Source: Georgenia sp. EYE_87
GTDB lineage: Bacteria > Actinomycetota > Actinomycetes > Actinomycetales > Actinomycetaceae
Assembly: GCF_023148685.1 (NCBI RefSeq)
Contig: NZ_JAHXNL010000003.1
Span: 412,379-476,378, forward strand
DNA: 64,000 bases
Direction: 5' to 3'
Shown: in pieces, positions 32,608-41,242 of the stretch
Numbering within the stretch: the stretch's first letter is position 1
How the letters are laid out: every line of letters begins with the position of its first letter
The notes under the pieces: model-generated
Told to the model about the DNA's origin: nothing
The model's database searches: none
Seen by the model: the letters and a program-made list of their open reading frames with translations, nothing else
Translations under genes and position numbers: made by a program

Positions 32608-33531
32608 GTGGCGCTGCATCCCGAGATCGCCAGGATCGTCGCCAGCCTGCCCGCCCCGCCGCCGGGCCCGATCGACCCGGCGGCCCTCCGTGCCGCCGAG
32701 GAGGCGTCGGTGCCCCCGCCGGAGGAGCGGCTGCCGCTCCACGCCGTCGAGGACCTGACCGCGCACACCCCCGCCGGGGACGTGCCCGTGCGGATCTACA
32801 CCCCGGTCGACGCCGACTCCTACGGCGTGCTGGTCTACTTCCACGGCGGCGCGTTCTTCCTCGGCAGCCTGGACACCCACGACCATGTTGCGCGGTCCCT
32901 GGCGAGGGAGACCGGGCTCAAGGTCGTCTCCGTGGGCTTCCGCCGCGCCCCCGAGGCCGCGTTCCCGGCCGGTCTGGAGGACTGCTACGGCGCGGTCCGC
33001 TGGGCCGCCGAGAATGGCGAGCTGCTCGGGTGGGACGGGCAGACCCTGGCGATCGCCGGCGACAGCTCCGGCGGCACGTTCGTCGCCGCCGTCGCCGCGA
33101 CTGCCCACGACGACGGGTTCGACCGCATCACCCACCAGGTGCTCTTCTACCCGTCGCTGGACCTCGACTTCGACGTCGACCGCTACGCCTCCCTGCGGGA
33201 GAACGCGGAAGGGTACGGCCTGGAGACGGCGGGGCTCAAGCCGTTCAACGCCTTCTACCTCGACAGCGGGGCGGACCCCGCGGACCCGCGCGTCTCGCCG
33301 ATCAAGCGCGCGGACCTCAGCGGCCTGCCGCCGGCGCTCGTCGTCACGGCGGAGCACGACCCGCTGCGCGACGAGGGCGAGCTGTACGCCGAGCGGCTGC
33401 GCGAGGCCGGCGTGGACGTGACGGTCAGCCGGTACGCCGGCGCCAACCACGGGTTCGTGCAGCACTTCTCCTGGATCCCGGAGTACCACCGGGTCTTCGA
33501 GGAGACCGCCGCGTTCCTCGGTCGTCGCTGA
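32608..33531 (+). CDS. HSL-family alpha/beta-hydrolase esterase
   Basis: A 307-residue hormone-sensitive-lipase-type carboxylesterase. It shows the oxyanion motif HGGAF (79-83), the nucleophile S153 in GDSSGG, the Asp in AEHDPLRDEG and the His in ANHGFVQH. The N-terminal cap helices are present (MALHPEIARIVASLPAPPPG). The family cleaves short-chain esters. The GTG start lies 4 nt after the monooxygenase stop, so translation is coupled. Its likely role in the island is removal of an acyl group from the substrate or an intermediate. Confidence 0.9.
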   Translation: MALHPEIARIVASLPAPPPGPIDPAALRAAEEASVPPPEERLPLHAVEDLTAHTPAGDVPVRIYTPVDADSYGVLVYFHGGAFFLGSLDTHDHVARSLARETGLKVVSVGFRRAPEAAFPAGLEDCYGAVRWAAENGELLGWDGQTLAIAGDSSGGTFVAAVAATAHDDGFDRITHQVLFYPSLDLDFDVDRYASLRENAEGYGLETAGLKPFNAFYLDSGADPADPRVSPIKRADLSGLPPALVVTAEHDPLRDEGELYAERLREAGVDVTVSRYAGANHGFVQHFSWIPEYHRVFEETAAFLGRR

Positions 33532-33556
33532 CCCCCGCCCTCCTGAGAGGAGAGTC

Positions 33557-34498
33557 ATGACGCAGAACGTCCCCGTCCACCCGCTCGTGTCGCCGTGGGG
33601 CCGCTTCGGGCTGTACAGCTTCTTCGTCGACGCGCCAGAGCCGGCGATCGTCGACACCGGCATCGCCTCCTCGCCCGCGGAGGGGATGGTGCCCGCGCTG
33701 GAGGCGCTGGGGCGCCGCGTCGAGGACGTGCGCTGGATCCTGCTCACCCACGGCCACATCGACCACATCGGCGGTGCCCACGCCCTGTGGGAGCTGACGG
33801 GCCGGCGTGCCCGGGTGGTCATCCACGAGGCGGACGCGCCGATGCTGCGCTCACGCCGCGCCCACGTGGAGGAGTACCTCGACGGCCGTGGCCGGTACCT
33901 GGACGACCCCGAGGGGGAGGCGAAGGTGACGGCGGCGGGCGAGGCCGTGATCTCCGGCGAGATGGAGCCGACCATGCTGGTCAGGGGCGGCGAGACCCTC
34001 ACCCTGGGCGGCGGCGTGACGGTCTCCGTCCACGCGATCCCGGGCCACACCCCCGGATCGGTCGCCTACGTCATCGACGGGCAGGACGACGTCTTCGTCG
34101 GCGACGCGGTCCAGGTGCACGGGGCCGCCAACGGCTTCCCCGGCTACGTGGACCCGGTGCGCTACCGCAGGAGCCTGGAGCACCTGCGCGACGAGGTCCG
34201 GCCGCAGCACCTCTACCTCGGCCACCCGTACCGCCGCGCCGACGGCGTCCCCTACGGCGTCGAGCTCGACGCCGTGCAGGCGCGCGAGGCGCTGGACGAG
34301 AGCCTCGCGATCGAGGCCCGGGTGAGCGCGGCGGCCCACGACTGCCTGGGCGCCGGGCTGCACGAGACGGCGTCGCCGTACTCCCCGTTCGCGCCCGTCG
34401 CGGAGGCGGTCGGCTACGACGGCGACCCCACGCTCGAGCCGTCGCCGTTCTTCACGTCGATGCACGGCTACCGCACCCACTTCACCCAGAACGCCTGA
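33557..34498 (+). CDS. Metallo-beta-lactamase-fold hydrolase
   Basis: A 313-residue MBL-fold protein. The di-zinc motif is LLTHGHIDHIGG (H65, H67, D69, H70), with a further His in IPGHTPGSVAYV and the bridging Asp in FVGDAVQVHG; the last His is in LYLGHPYRR. Glyoxalase-II-like proteins, acyl-homoserine lactonases and arylsulfatase-like enzymes share this layout. The start ATG has GAGAGGAGA directly upstream. Within the operon it is a second candidate lactonase or thioesterase. The C-terminal about 70 residues (AHDCLGAGLHETASPYSPFA onward) form an extra helical region. Confidence 0.87.
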   Translation: MTQNVPVHPLVSPWGRFGLYSFFVDAPEPAIVDTGIASSPAEGMVPALEALGRRVEDVRWILLTHGHIDHIGGAHALWELTGRRARVVIHEADAPMLRSRRAHVEEYLDGRGRYLDDPEGEAKVTAAGEAVISGEMEPTMLVRGGETLTLGGGVTVSVHAIPGHTPGSVAYVIDGQDDVFVGDAVQVHGAANGFPGYVDPVRYRRSLEHLRDEVRPQHLYLGHPYRRADGVPYGVELDAVQAREALDESLAIEARVSAAAHDCLGAGLHETASPYSPFAPVAEAVGYDGDPTLEPSPFFTSMHGYRTHFTQNA

Positions 34499-34516
34499 CG
34501 AGGAGCTCATCCACCC

Positions 34517-36265
34517 ATGCCGGACTTCCAGACCACCCAGGCTGACCTCCAGACCATCCGGGCGGGCCGGCAGCAGATCGCCGTCCGCAAGGACCTCCGG
34601 GTGCCGATGCGCGACGGCGTGACGCTGGCCGCGGACGCCTACCACGGCGTCGAGGACCGGCCGCGCCCGGCGCTCGTCGCGCTCAGCCCGTACGGCAAGG
34701 AGCTGCAGGCGCTCGCGCTGACGACGCCGCCGCAGCGGCGCCCCTCCCCGATGTGGGACGGCTGCATCGAGGCCGGGGACATCGCCCGGGTCGTGCAGGA
34801 GGACTACGTCCACGTCATCGGCGACCTCCGCGGCTCGGGCGACTCCGAGGGCGAGCACATCGGCAACTACAACGCCGGCGGTGTGCCGCTGGGGCAGGAC
34901 GCCTACGACTTCATCGAGTGGGTCGCCGAGCAGCCCTGGTGCGACGGGAACGTCGGCATGATCGGCATCTCCTACTTCGGCTCGATGCAGATCTTCGCCG
35001 CCGCCGAGCGGCCGCCGAGCCTCAAGGCCGTCTTCATCTCCGGCGGTCACTACGACTTCTACGAGACCACCTACCACGGCGGCATCATGTGGCTCATGCC
35101 GCGCGCCGCCCGCGAGGGCCGTGGCGGCGACTCCGGCTGGGCCTTCACCGACCGCATCAGGTCCCGGATGCTCGAGACCTGCTCGCCCGAGGAGGTCAAG
35201 GCCCGCGTCGCCGAACGGCTCAAGGACCCCGACGTGGCCGCCTGGCCCAACCTGGTGCACCTGCTGCACTACCCGAAGCACCACGAGGCCTGGTTCGACA
35301 TCGTCATGAACGAGCTCGACGGCGAGTGGTACGAGGAGGGCAACCCGATCAACCTCGCCCGGAACATCGAGGTGCCGGTCTACCTGCAGATCGACCAGGG
35401 CCGCGGCTGGACCGTCGACGGCCACATCGAGCTGTTCGGGACCCTGAAGGGCCCGAAGAAGCTGGACATCGGCTCCTACCCGCCGATGCAGTCGCGCCCC
35501 TGGATCGAGGAGCACGACAAGATGTTCCGCTGGTACGAGTACTGGCTCAAGGGCATCGACAACGGGGTCATGGACGAGCCGGCCGTGAGCGTGTTCGTGG
35601 AGGGCTCCCGAGAGGTGGTCACCGCGCAGCAGTGGCCGCCGAAGGAGGTGGAGCACCGGTCGCTCTACCTGCGTCCGCGGCGCAAGCTCTCGCCGGAGCC
35701 CGAGCTCATGGGTGCCGAGCACGCGGCGCCGGACGGCTTCTACCAGGCCCCGCTGACCGTCACCGACAAGGTCGAGGTCCTCAGCTGGAGCACCGAGCCG
35801 TTCACCGAGCCCACCGAGCTCATCGGCACGGGGGCGGCGCACCTGTTCGCCGAGATCGACCAGCCGGACACCAACTTCATCCTGCGCCTGTGGGACGTCG
35901 CGCCGGGCGGGAGGCGCCAGCTCATCACGACCGGGTTCCTCAAGGCCTCGCACCGCGAGCTGGACGACCGCACGACCGAGGGCAACCCCTACCACCCGCA
36001 CACCCGGGCGGTGCCGGTCGAGCCGGGCGCGATCGAGGAGTACGTGGTGCGCCTGTACCCGTTCGCGGCGACGTTCCTGCCCGGCCACCAGCTGGTGGTG
36101 GAGCTCTCGAACGACGAGCCGCTGGCGGACGAGCACAACGCGCTGCTGCCGCCGGACGCCTTCCACCTGCCGGTGGGCCGGCCCGTCACCCACAAGATCT
36201 ACCGCGACGCCGACCACCCCTCGCGCCTGGTGCTGCCCTTCACCGCACGCGACGCCGAGCGGTAG
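34517..36265 (+). CDS. CocE/NonD-family hydrolase with altered His region
   Basis: A 582-residue alpha/beta hydrolase of the S15/cocaine-esterase family: VHVIGDLRGSGDSEG, EQPWCDGNVG, and nucleophile S152 in GISYFGSMQ. The C-terminal jelly-roll domain includes LFAEIDQPDTNFILRLWD and FLPGHQLVVELS. Where most relatives have GPWxH, the sequence reads DIGSYPPMQSRPW, so the canonical catalytic His is missing there; a His in EEHDKMFRWYEYWLKG follows 13 residues later. The acid may be the Asp in QIDQGRGW. It is the last gene of the rightward half of the island, ahead of a strong terminator. It is only distantly similar to the CocE-like protein at 26709. Confidence 0.87.
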   Translation: MPDFQTTQADLQTIRAGRQQIAVRKDLRVPMRDGVTLAADAYHGVEDRPRPALVALSPYGKELQALALTTPPQRRPSPMWDGCIEAGDIARVVQEDYVHVIGDLRGSGDSEGEHIGNYNAGGVPLGQDAYDFIEWVAEQPWCDGNVGMIGISYFGSMQIFAAAERPPSLKAVFISGGHYDFYETTYHGGIMWLMPRAAREGRGGDSGWAFTDRIRSRMLETCSPEEVKARVAERLKDPDVAAWPNLVHLLHYPKHHEAWFDIVMNELDGEWYEEGNPINLARNIEVPVYLQIDQGRGWTVDGHIELFGTLKGPKKLDIGSYPPMQSRPWIEEHDKMFRWYEYWLKGIDNGVMDEPAVSVFVEGSREVVTAQQWPPKEVEHRSLYLRPRRKLSPEPELMGAEHAAPDGFYQAPLTVTDKVEVLSWSTEPFTEPTELIGTGAAHLFAEIDQPDTNFILRLWDVAPGGRRQLITTGFLKASHRELDDRTTEGNPYHPHTRAVPVEPGAIEEYVVRLYPFAATFLPGHQLVVELSNDEPLADEHNALLPPDAFHLPVGRPVTHKIYRDADHPSRLVLPFTARDAER

Positions 36266-36324
36266 AGCGGAGCGGCGGCGCAGGGGTGCTGCCGAGGAGA
36301 GCGCTGAGAACAAGACGGGACTGA

Positions 36325-36394
36325 GCGAGTAACGGGGAGCGGGTAGCGGGTGACGCGGCGCGGGTAGCGGGAGACGCGGAGCGAGTAACGGGGA
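36325..36394. repeat. 21-bp tandem repeats
   Basis: Two adjacent 21-bp units, GCGGGTAGCGGGTGACGCGGC (36339) and the same with one T-to-A and one C-to-A change (36360), are flanked on both sides by a 14-bp block GCGAGTAACGGGGA (36325 and 36381). The array abuts the terminator hairpin. No function is apparent. Confidence 0.75.
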
Positions 36395-36428
36395 AGATCC
36401 GTGTCGCCCGGCGACACGGATCTTCCCC
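36390..36428. terminator. Perfect 19-bp hairpin, bidirectional terminator
   Basis: GGGGAAGATCCGTGTCGCC and its exact complement are separated by a single C, giving a 39-nt almost perfect palindrome. It lies between the convergent CocE-like and TetR genes and should stop transcription from both sides. Confidence 0.82.
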
Positions 36429-36466
36429 GATCATCCCTCTGCGGCTCCCGGTCGCTCCGCCGCTCC

Positions 36467-36538
36467 TGTTCGGCCCGCGGCTCATGCTTAATCCGCGGCT
36501 GCTGGGTTGGTCCGTGGCTCTTGTTCGGCCCGCGGCTC
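36467..36538. repeat. 17-bp direct repeat downstream of TetR gene
   Basis: TGTTCGGCCCGCGGCTC occurs at 36467 and again at 36522, with degenerate CGCGGCT copies between. It lies just past the TetR stop. With the tandem repeats on the other side of the hairpin, the whole 36266-36552 stretch is repetitive and holds no gene. Confidence 0.6.
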
Positions 36539-36552
36539 CGGCCGCGAGCCCG

Positions 36553-37164
36553 CTAGCTGCCCGCGGCGTCGTCCGAGAGCAGGTGGCACCAGGAGTCGGC
36601 GAGGACCCCCAACGCCGTCTCGCGGTCCACGACGCTCCAGCCGCGCAGCATCCAGCGCACCGAGAGGTACTCCAGCTGGCCGAAGGCCAGCGAGCACCGG
36701 ATGCGGCGGGTGGCCGGTTCGAACCGGCCGGCGTCGTCGAGCCCGTGCTGCATCTCCGCGATCGTCGCCTCGTACCACTGCTCCTTGATGGCGGCGATGT
36801 CCGGCTCGACGGCGGCCGCCTGATTCGCCACGAGGACGTAAGACCGCGTTGCGGGCCACTGGTCGGCCTTGGTCTCGATGAAGGCGCGGATGAGCCGGGG
36901 GTCGCCGGACCGCACGACCTGGCGCAGGGGCGGGTCGTCCGCGCTGGTGAAGATCTCGTCGAGCTCGGCCACCAGGTCCTGCATGAGCTGCGCCTTCGAC
37001 GCGAAGTGCATGTAGAACGTCGTCCGCGTGGTGCCGGCGCCCGCAGCGATGTCGTCGATCGTCGTCGCGAAGTAGCCCTTCCCCTCGAAGAGCTCGAGGG
37101 CCTTCTCCAGCAGCAGACGCCGGGTCATCTGCTTCTGGGCTTCGCGGAGGCGGGTCACAGGCAC
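36553..37164 (-). CDS. TetR-family transcriptional regulator
   Basis: A 203-residue regulator. The DNA-binding domain (about 14-62) has LLLEKALELFEGKGYFATTI followed by DDIAAGAGTTRTTFYMHFAS, the TetR hallmark. The C-terminal ligand domain is all-helical. It is transcribed away from the ribose-type ABC genes and towards the CocE-like gene. The GTG at 37164 is used; a second GTG at 37158 is possible. GTGTC/GACAC repeats lie just upstream of its start and are probable autoregulatory sites that would also control the ABC genes. The ligand is presumably the substrate of the island or an intermediate. Confidence 0.9.
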   Translation of the reverse strand: MPVTRLREAQKQMTRRLLLEKALELFEGKGYFATTIDDIAAGAGTTRTTFYMHFASKAQLMQDLVAELDEIFTSADDPPLRQVVRSGDPRLIRAFIETKADQWPATRSYVLVANQAAAVEPDIAAIKEQWYEATIAEMQHGLDDAGRFEPATRRIRCSLAFGQLEYLSVRWMLRGWSVVDRETALGVLADSWCHLLSDDAAGS

Positions 37165-37190
37165 ACCCTATAGTCGGCGACTCTGCACGC

Positions 37191-37216
37191 TGTGTCCAGA
37201 CACTAGACGCAGTGTC
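37191..37216. promoter_or_regulatory. TetR operator candidate
   Basis: TGTGTC-CA-GACACT-AGACGC-AGTGTC holds three half-sites: GTGTC/GACAC with a 2-nt gap, and GACACT/AGTGTC with a 6-nt gap, the latter a perfect 6-bp inverted repeat. It lies 27 nt upstream of the TetR start and about 80 nt from the divergent ABC gene. Confidence 0.6.
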
Positions 37217-37297
37217 AACTCACCTGCTACAAAGGTGTTCTAGTGAGTCGGCGCACACCTGTGCGCGTCCCGAATGCCCCACACGAGGAGGTGTGCC

Positions 37298-38899
37298 GTG
37301 CGTCCCCTGTCCCCAGAGAGCAGCACCGGCCAGGCCCCGAGCCCGCACGACACCGCCGGACGTCCGTCCGTCCCTCCGCGCCTCGAGGTCCGGGACCTGT
37401 CGAAGACCTTCGCCGGCGTGACGGTCCTGGACCGCGCGACCATGAGCATCGAGCCCGGCGAGATCCACGCCCTCGTGGGGCAGAACGGCTCCGGGAAGTC
37501 GACCCTGATCAAGCTCGTCAGCGGTGTCTACCGCGCCGACCCGGGCGGCGAGATCCTCGTGGACGGCGAGCACGTCGGCCCGCCCGTCCACCCCCGGCGG
37601 CTGTTCGAGCAGGGCCTCGCCTTCGTCCACCAGGACCTCGGGCTCGTCCCGGACGTGAGCGTGCGGGAGAACGTCCGGGTCGGGCGCCACTCGACCGGGC
37701 GCTTCACCGGCTGGATCGACAAGCGCCGCGACCGCGAGGCCGTGCGGCGCACGTTCGAGTTCCTCGGGCTCCCGCTGGACCCCGACGCCAAGGTCGCCTC
37801 CCTCCAGCCCAGCGAGCGGGTCGCCGTTGCCGTCGCCCGCGCGCTGCAGGACCGGGAGGCCGGGACCGGCGTCGTCGTCTTCGACGAGTCCTCCCGCGCG
37901 ATCCCGCGCGAGTCGCTGCCGGCGTTCTACGACATGATCCGGCTGCTGGCCTCCCAGGGGACCGCGGTGCTGCTCGTGAGCCACAACCTCAAGGAGGTCC
38001 TCGCGGTCACCCACCGGGTCACGGCCCTGCGCAACGGCCGCGTGGTCGAGACCGGGGTGCCCACCGCGGACCTGGACGAGGCGGCCCTGACGCGGCTGGT
38101 CCTGGGCCGCGAGGGGCGGCTCGACAACCTCGTCGAGACGCTCCCCGCCAGGCTCGCCCCCGGGACGGTCGCCATCGACCGAGTGGCGGGCGGGCGTGTG
38201 CGCGACTTCTCCGCCCGGATCACCCCCGGCGAGGTCGTCGGGGTCACCGGCGCGATCGACTCGGGCCTGCCGGACCTCGCCGCGCTGCTCGGCGCCGTCC
38301 GCCCCGCGGAGGGTCGGGTCGCCGTCGAGGGCCGGCCCGCCGTCGACCTGGCGCGGGCGGGCGTCGCGGACCTGCTGGCCGCCGGTGTCGCGCTTATCCC
38401 GCAGGACCGGGCCGCCCAGGGCCTCGCGCTCACGCTCACGGTCGAGGAGAACGTCACCGCCCCGCACCTGATGAACCGCGGGCACGTGTGGTGGACGGGG
38501 CGGAGGTGGCGTCACGACGAGACCGACTACGTCCTCGACACCTTCGAGGTCCGGCCCCGACAGCGGGACGCCCTCGTCGCCACGCTCAGCGGCGGCAACC
38601 AGCAGAAGGTCCTCATGGGTAAGTGGCTCCTCGGCCGGCCGCGGCTGCTGATCCTGGACGACCCGACCCAGGCGGTCGACGTCGGGGCCCGGTCCGCCAT
38701 CCTCCACGCCACCCGCCAGGCCGCCCAGCAGGGCACCGCGGTGCTCCTGTGCTCCTCCGAGGTCGAGGACCTGGCCGCGGTGTGCGACCGCGTCCTCGTG
38801 CTCGTCGACGGTGAGGTCGCCCGCGAGCTCACCGCCCCCCTGACCCCCGAGTCGATCCTCGACGCCACCTTCACCCCCGCCGCTGGAGGCGCAGCATGA
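37298..38899 (+). CDS. Ribose-type ABC importer ATPase (two nucleotide-binding domains)
   Basis: A 533-residue RbsA-like protein with two ATPase domains. The first has an intact Walker A (GQNGSGKST) and Q-loop (FVHQDLGLVP), but its signature is degenerate (LQPSERVAVA) and Walker B reads VVVFDESS. The second has a degenerate Walker A (GAIDSGLPDL) but an intact signature LSGGNQQKV and Walker B LLILDDPTQ. This complementarity leaves one composite ATP site, as known for this class. The GTG at 37298 follows GAGGAGG. The permease start overlaps its stop (ATGA). It drives uptake of the island's substrate or of its sugar part. Confidence 0.9.
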   Translation: MRPLSPESSTGQAPSPHDTAGRPSVPPRLEVRDLSKTFAGVTVLDRATMSIEPGEIHALVGQNGSGKSTLIKLVSGVYRADPGGEILVDGEHVGPPVHPRRLFEQGLAFVHQDLGLVPDVSVRENVRVGRHSTGRFTGWIDKRRDREAVRRTFEFLGLPLDPDAKVASLQPSERVAVAVARALQDREAGTGVVVFDESSRAIPRESLPAFYDMIRLLASQGTAVLLVSHNLKEVLAVTHRVTALRNGRVVETGVPTADLDEAALTRLVLGREGRLDNLVETLPARLAPGTVAIDRVAGGRVRDFSARITPGEVVGVTGAIDSGLPDLAALLGAVRPAEGRVAVEGRPAVDLARAGVADLLAAGVALIPQDRAAQGLALTLTVEENVTAPHLMNRGHVWWTGRRWRHDETDYVLDTFEVRPRQRDALVATLSGGNQQKVLMGKWLLGRPRLLILDDPTQAVDVGARSAILHATRQAAQQGTAVLLCSSEVEDLAAVCDRVLVLVDGEVARELTAPLTPESILDATFTPAAGGAA

Positions 38900-39921
38900 C
38901 CACCACCTCGACCACCCCGGCCCGCACCGGGCCGCGCGAGCCGGCCGGCGGCACCCACCCGGCGGGCCGCCTCAAGCGCCTGGGGCGCGTGGTGCTCCAG
39001 CGCTACAGCCTGGTGCTGCTCTGGCTCCTCATGATCGCCCTGTTCACCGTGCTGCTGCCGGGCGAGGTCTCCGGCTCGGAGGCGCTGCGTGCGGTGCTCG
39101 GCTCCCAGACCCCGCTGGTCTTCCTCGGGCTGGCCGTCGTGACCACCATGGCGGTGGGGGAGTTCGACCTCTCCTTCGCCTCGATCTTCGGCCTTGCCGC
39201 CACCGCGGTGCCGTCGCTGGTGGTCCTGCACGGCTGGTCCTTCCCGGCGGCCGCGGCCGCGGCGATCGTGCTCGCCCTGGTGATCGGTGCGGTCAACGCC
39301 GCGCTCGTCGTTCTCGTGGCGATCAACTCGGTCGTCGTCACCCTGGGCGTCGGGTCCGTCGCGGGCGGCGCGGCGTACTACATCTCCCGGGAGACGTCGG
39401 TCTCCGGCCTGGACCCCGCTCTGTCCGTCATCGCGCTCGGCCGGTTCCTCGGTCTGCCGATGATCTTCTGGTACGGGCTGATCATCGTGGCCGTCGCCGC
39501 GTACATCATGTCCGCCACCCCCGTCGGACGGCACATGCTGTTCGTCGGCTCCAACCGCGAAGTGGCCCGCCTCGCCGGCATCCCCGTCACCCAGATCCGC
39601 ATCGGCGCCTACCTCGCCTCCGCGCTGCTGTGCGGGCTCGGCGGAGTCGTCCTCGCCGCCGGCCTGGGCGGGTTCGACCCGGCGACGGCGCAGACGAACC
39701 TCATGCCGGCCTTCGCCGGGGTGTTCCTCGGAACGGTCGCCGTGGTGCCGGGCCGGTTCAACCCGGTCGGGATGCTCATCGGCGTGTACTTCCTCCTGAC
39801 GGGTGTCTTCGGCCTGCAGCTCCTCGGGGCGGCCGGCTGGGTCACCGACGTCTTCTACGGCCTCGCCCTCGTCGTCGCCGTCTCCGTCTCCTTCCTGCTG
39901 CAGCGCCGCGTGCGCGGCTGA
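38896..39921 (+). CDS. Ribose-type ABC importer permease
   Basis: A 341-residue RbsC-like membrane protein with about nine hydrophobic segments. Landmarks are QTPLVFLGLAVVTTMAVGEFDLSFASIFGLAA in the first half (here in two parts) and the cytoplasmic coupling loop ATPVGRHMLFVGSNREVARLAGI with the following GLGGVVLAAGLGGFDP. The first about 45 residues are hydrophilic and Pro/Thr-rich. It overlaps the ATPase gene by 4 nt and is followed after 92 nt by the binding protein. Confidence 0.9.
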   Translation: MTTTSTTPARTGPREPAGGTHPAGRLKRLGRVVLQRYSLVLLWLLMIALFTVLLPGEVSGSEALRAVLGSQTPLVFLGLAVVTTMAVGEFDLSFASIFGLAATAVPSLVVLHGWSFPAAAAAAIVLALVIGAVNAALVVLVAINSVVVTLGVGSVAGGAAYYISRETSVSGLDPALSVIALGRFLGLPMIFWYGLIIVAVAAYIMSATPVGRHMLFVGSNREVARLAGIPVTQIRIGAYLASALLCGLGGVVLAAGLGGFDPATAQTNLMPAFAGVFLGTVAVVPGRFNPVGMLIGVYFLLTGVFGLQLLGAAGWVTDVFYGLALVVAVSVSFLLQRRVRG

Positions 39922-40013
39922 CCCCGCACCTCACCCCCTACCGGCCGACCGCCGCCACCCGTCCACCGAACACCGGCCCACCCCATCCACCCGAACGAGA
40001 TCGGACCCTGAAG

Positions 40014-41192
40014 ATGAAGAAGTCTGTCAAGGCTCTGTGGGGCGGCGCCGTCGCCGCCTCGGCCCTGCTGCTCGCCGCGTGCGGCGGTGCCACGCCCGCG
40101 CCGGAGGCCACCGCGGCCGCCGGTGGCGCCGGCACCGCGGACGCCGGCCCTGCCGTCGCGGCCGCCCAGGAGATGGTCGACCGCTTCTCCGGGCCGGTCG
40201 AGGAGTTCACGCCTCCCGGGCCCGCGCTGGGCGACCTCTCCGCCCTGGAGGGCAAGACCGTCTACTACATCCCGGCCAACTACAAGATCCCGCTGTTCCA
40301 CCTCGTCGGCGACGGCATGGCCCGGGCCCTGGCCACCGCCGGGGTGGACGTCCAGGTCTGCGACGGCGAGGCGAGCCCCGCGTCCATGGCCAGCTGCCTG
40401 GCCCAGGCGGTCGACGCCAAGGCCGACGCCGTCGTCTCCGGCTCCATCCCCGACGAGCTGGCCTCCGTCGCGTTCCAGTCGGTGCGCGACGCCGGCATCC
40501 CGCTGCTGTACATGCTCGTGGCCCCGGAGGGCCCGGGCGAGCCGGACAAGGTCGGCTACCTCACCCCGGACAACGTCCAGCTGCAGGCCCTCAACGCCAA
40601 CTGGATCATCGCCGACTCCGGCGGCCAGGCGGACGTCCTGGTCGTGAAGGTCACCGACACCCCGGCCACGACGCTGTGGACCGAGCAGGGTGCGCTCGCG
40701 ACCTACGAGGAGGCCTGCCCCGACTGCAACGTCACCGTCGTCGAGACGAACACCGGCCAGCTGCAGAAGCTGCCGAGCCTCGTCAGCAGCGCGCTGGTGC
40801 GCAACCCCGACATCACGCACGTCCAGGTGCCCTTCGACGTCATCGTCCAGCCCACCGTCCAGGGCCTGCAGAGCGCCGGCAAGGTCGACGGCGTGACCGT
40901 CAGCAGCTCCGACGGCACCCTCGCCGTGATGCAGATGCTGGGCGAGGGCCGCTCCATCGGCAGCGAGATCGGCACGAACCTCGACGCCCTGGGTTGGTAC
41001 GGCGCGGATCAGGTGCTGCGCATGATGTCCGGCGAGGAGAGCGTCCAGAAGCTGGAGTTCCCCTACCGGCGCATCTTCACGGCCGACAACGTCGGCGAGC
41101 TGGACCTGACCCCCGAGGGCGAGGCCTCCGGCTCGTGGTTCGGCGGCACCGACTACCAGGACGGCTTCAAGGAGCTGTGGGGCGTCAACTGA
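40014..41192 (+). CDS. Ribose-type ABC importer substrate-binding lipoprotein
   Basis: A 392-residue periplasmic-binding-protein-like lipoprotein. The signal has LLLAAC as lipobox, followed by an Ala/Pro/Thr-rich linker. The binding domain begins KTVYYIPANYKIPLFHLVGD and includes VDVQVCDGEASPASM, ADAVVSGSIPDELASVAFQ and GIPLLYMLVAPEGPGEPD. This is Peripla_BP_4 style, but the usual sugar-ring-stacking residues are hard to place, so the ligand may not be a sugar. The Cys pair in EEACPDCN may form a disulfide. The ATG at 40014 has no clear ribosome site, so the start is slightly uncertain. A strong terminator follows. Confidence 0.88.
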   Translation: MKKSVKALWGGAVAASALLLAACGGATPAPEATAAAGGAGTADAGPAVAAAQEMVDRFSGPVEEFTPPGPALGDLSALEGKTVYYIPANYKIPLFHLVGDGMARALATAGVDVQVCDGEASPASMASCLAQAVDAKADAVVSGSIPDELASVAFQSVRDAGIPLLYMLVAPEGPGEPDKVGYLTPDNVQLQALNANWIIADSGGQADVLVVKVTDTPATTLWTEQGALATYEEACPDCNVTVVETNTGQLQKLPSLVSSALVRNPDITHVQVPFDVIVQPTVQGLQSAGKVDGVTVSSSDGTLAVMQMLGEGRSIGSEIGTNLDALGWYGADQVLRMMSGEESVQKLEFPYRRIFTADNVGELDLTPEGEASGSWFGGTDYQDGFKELWGVN

Positions 41193-41204
41193 TCGTCGCA
41201 GCAC

Positions 41205-41242
41205 ACGGGCGGTGCCCGGCCGCGCGGCCGGGCACCGTCCGT
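41205..41242 (+). terminator. Hairpin terminator after ABC operon
   Basis: A 12-bp perfect stem CGGTGCCCGGCC / GGCCGGGCACCG with loop GCGC, extended to 17 bp by ACGGG / TCCGT pairing with one G-T wobble. It begins 12 nt after the binding-protein stop. Confidence 0.8.

Noticed and set aside
36325-36394. Tandem repeats considered as a CRISPR array
   Set aside because: Units are contiguous without unique spacers and no cas genes are present.
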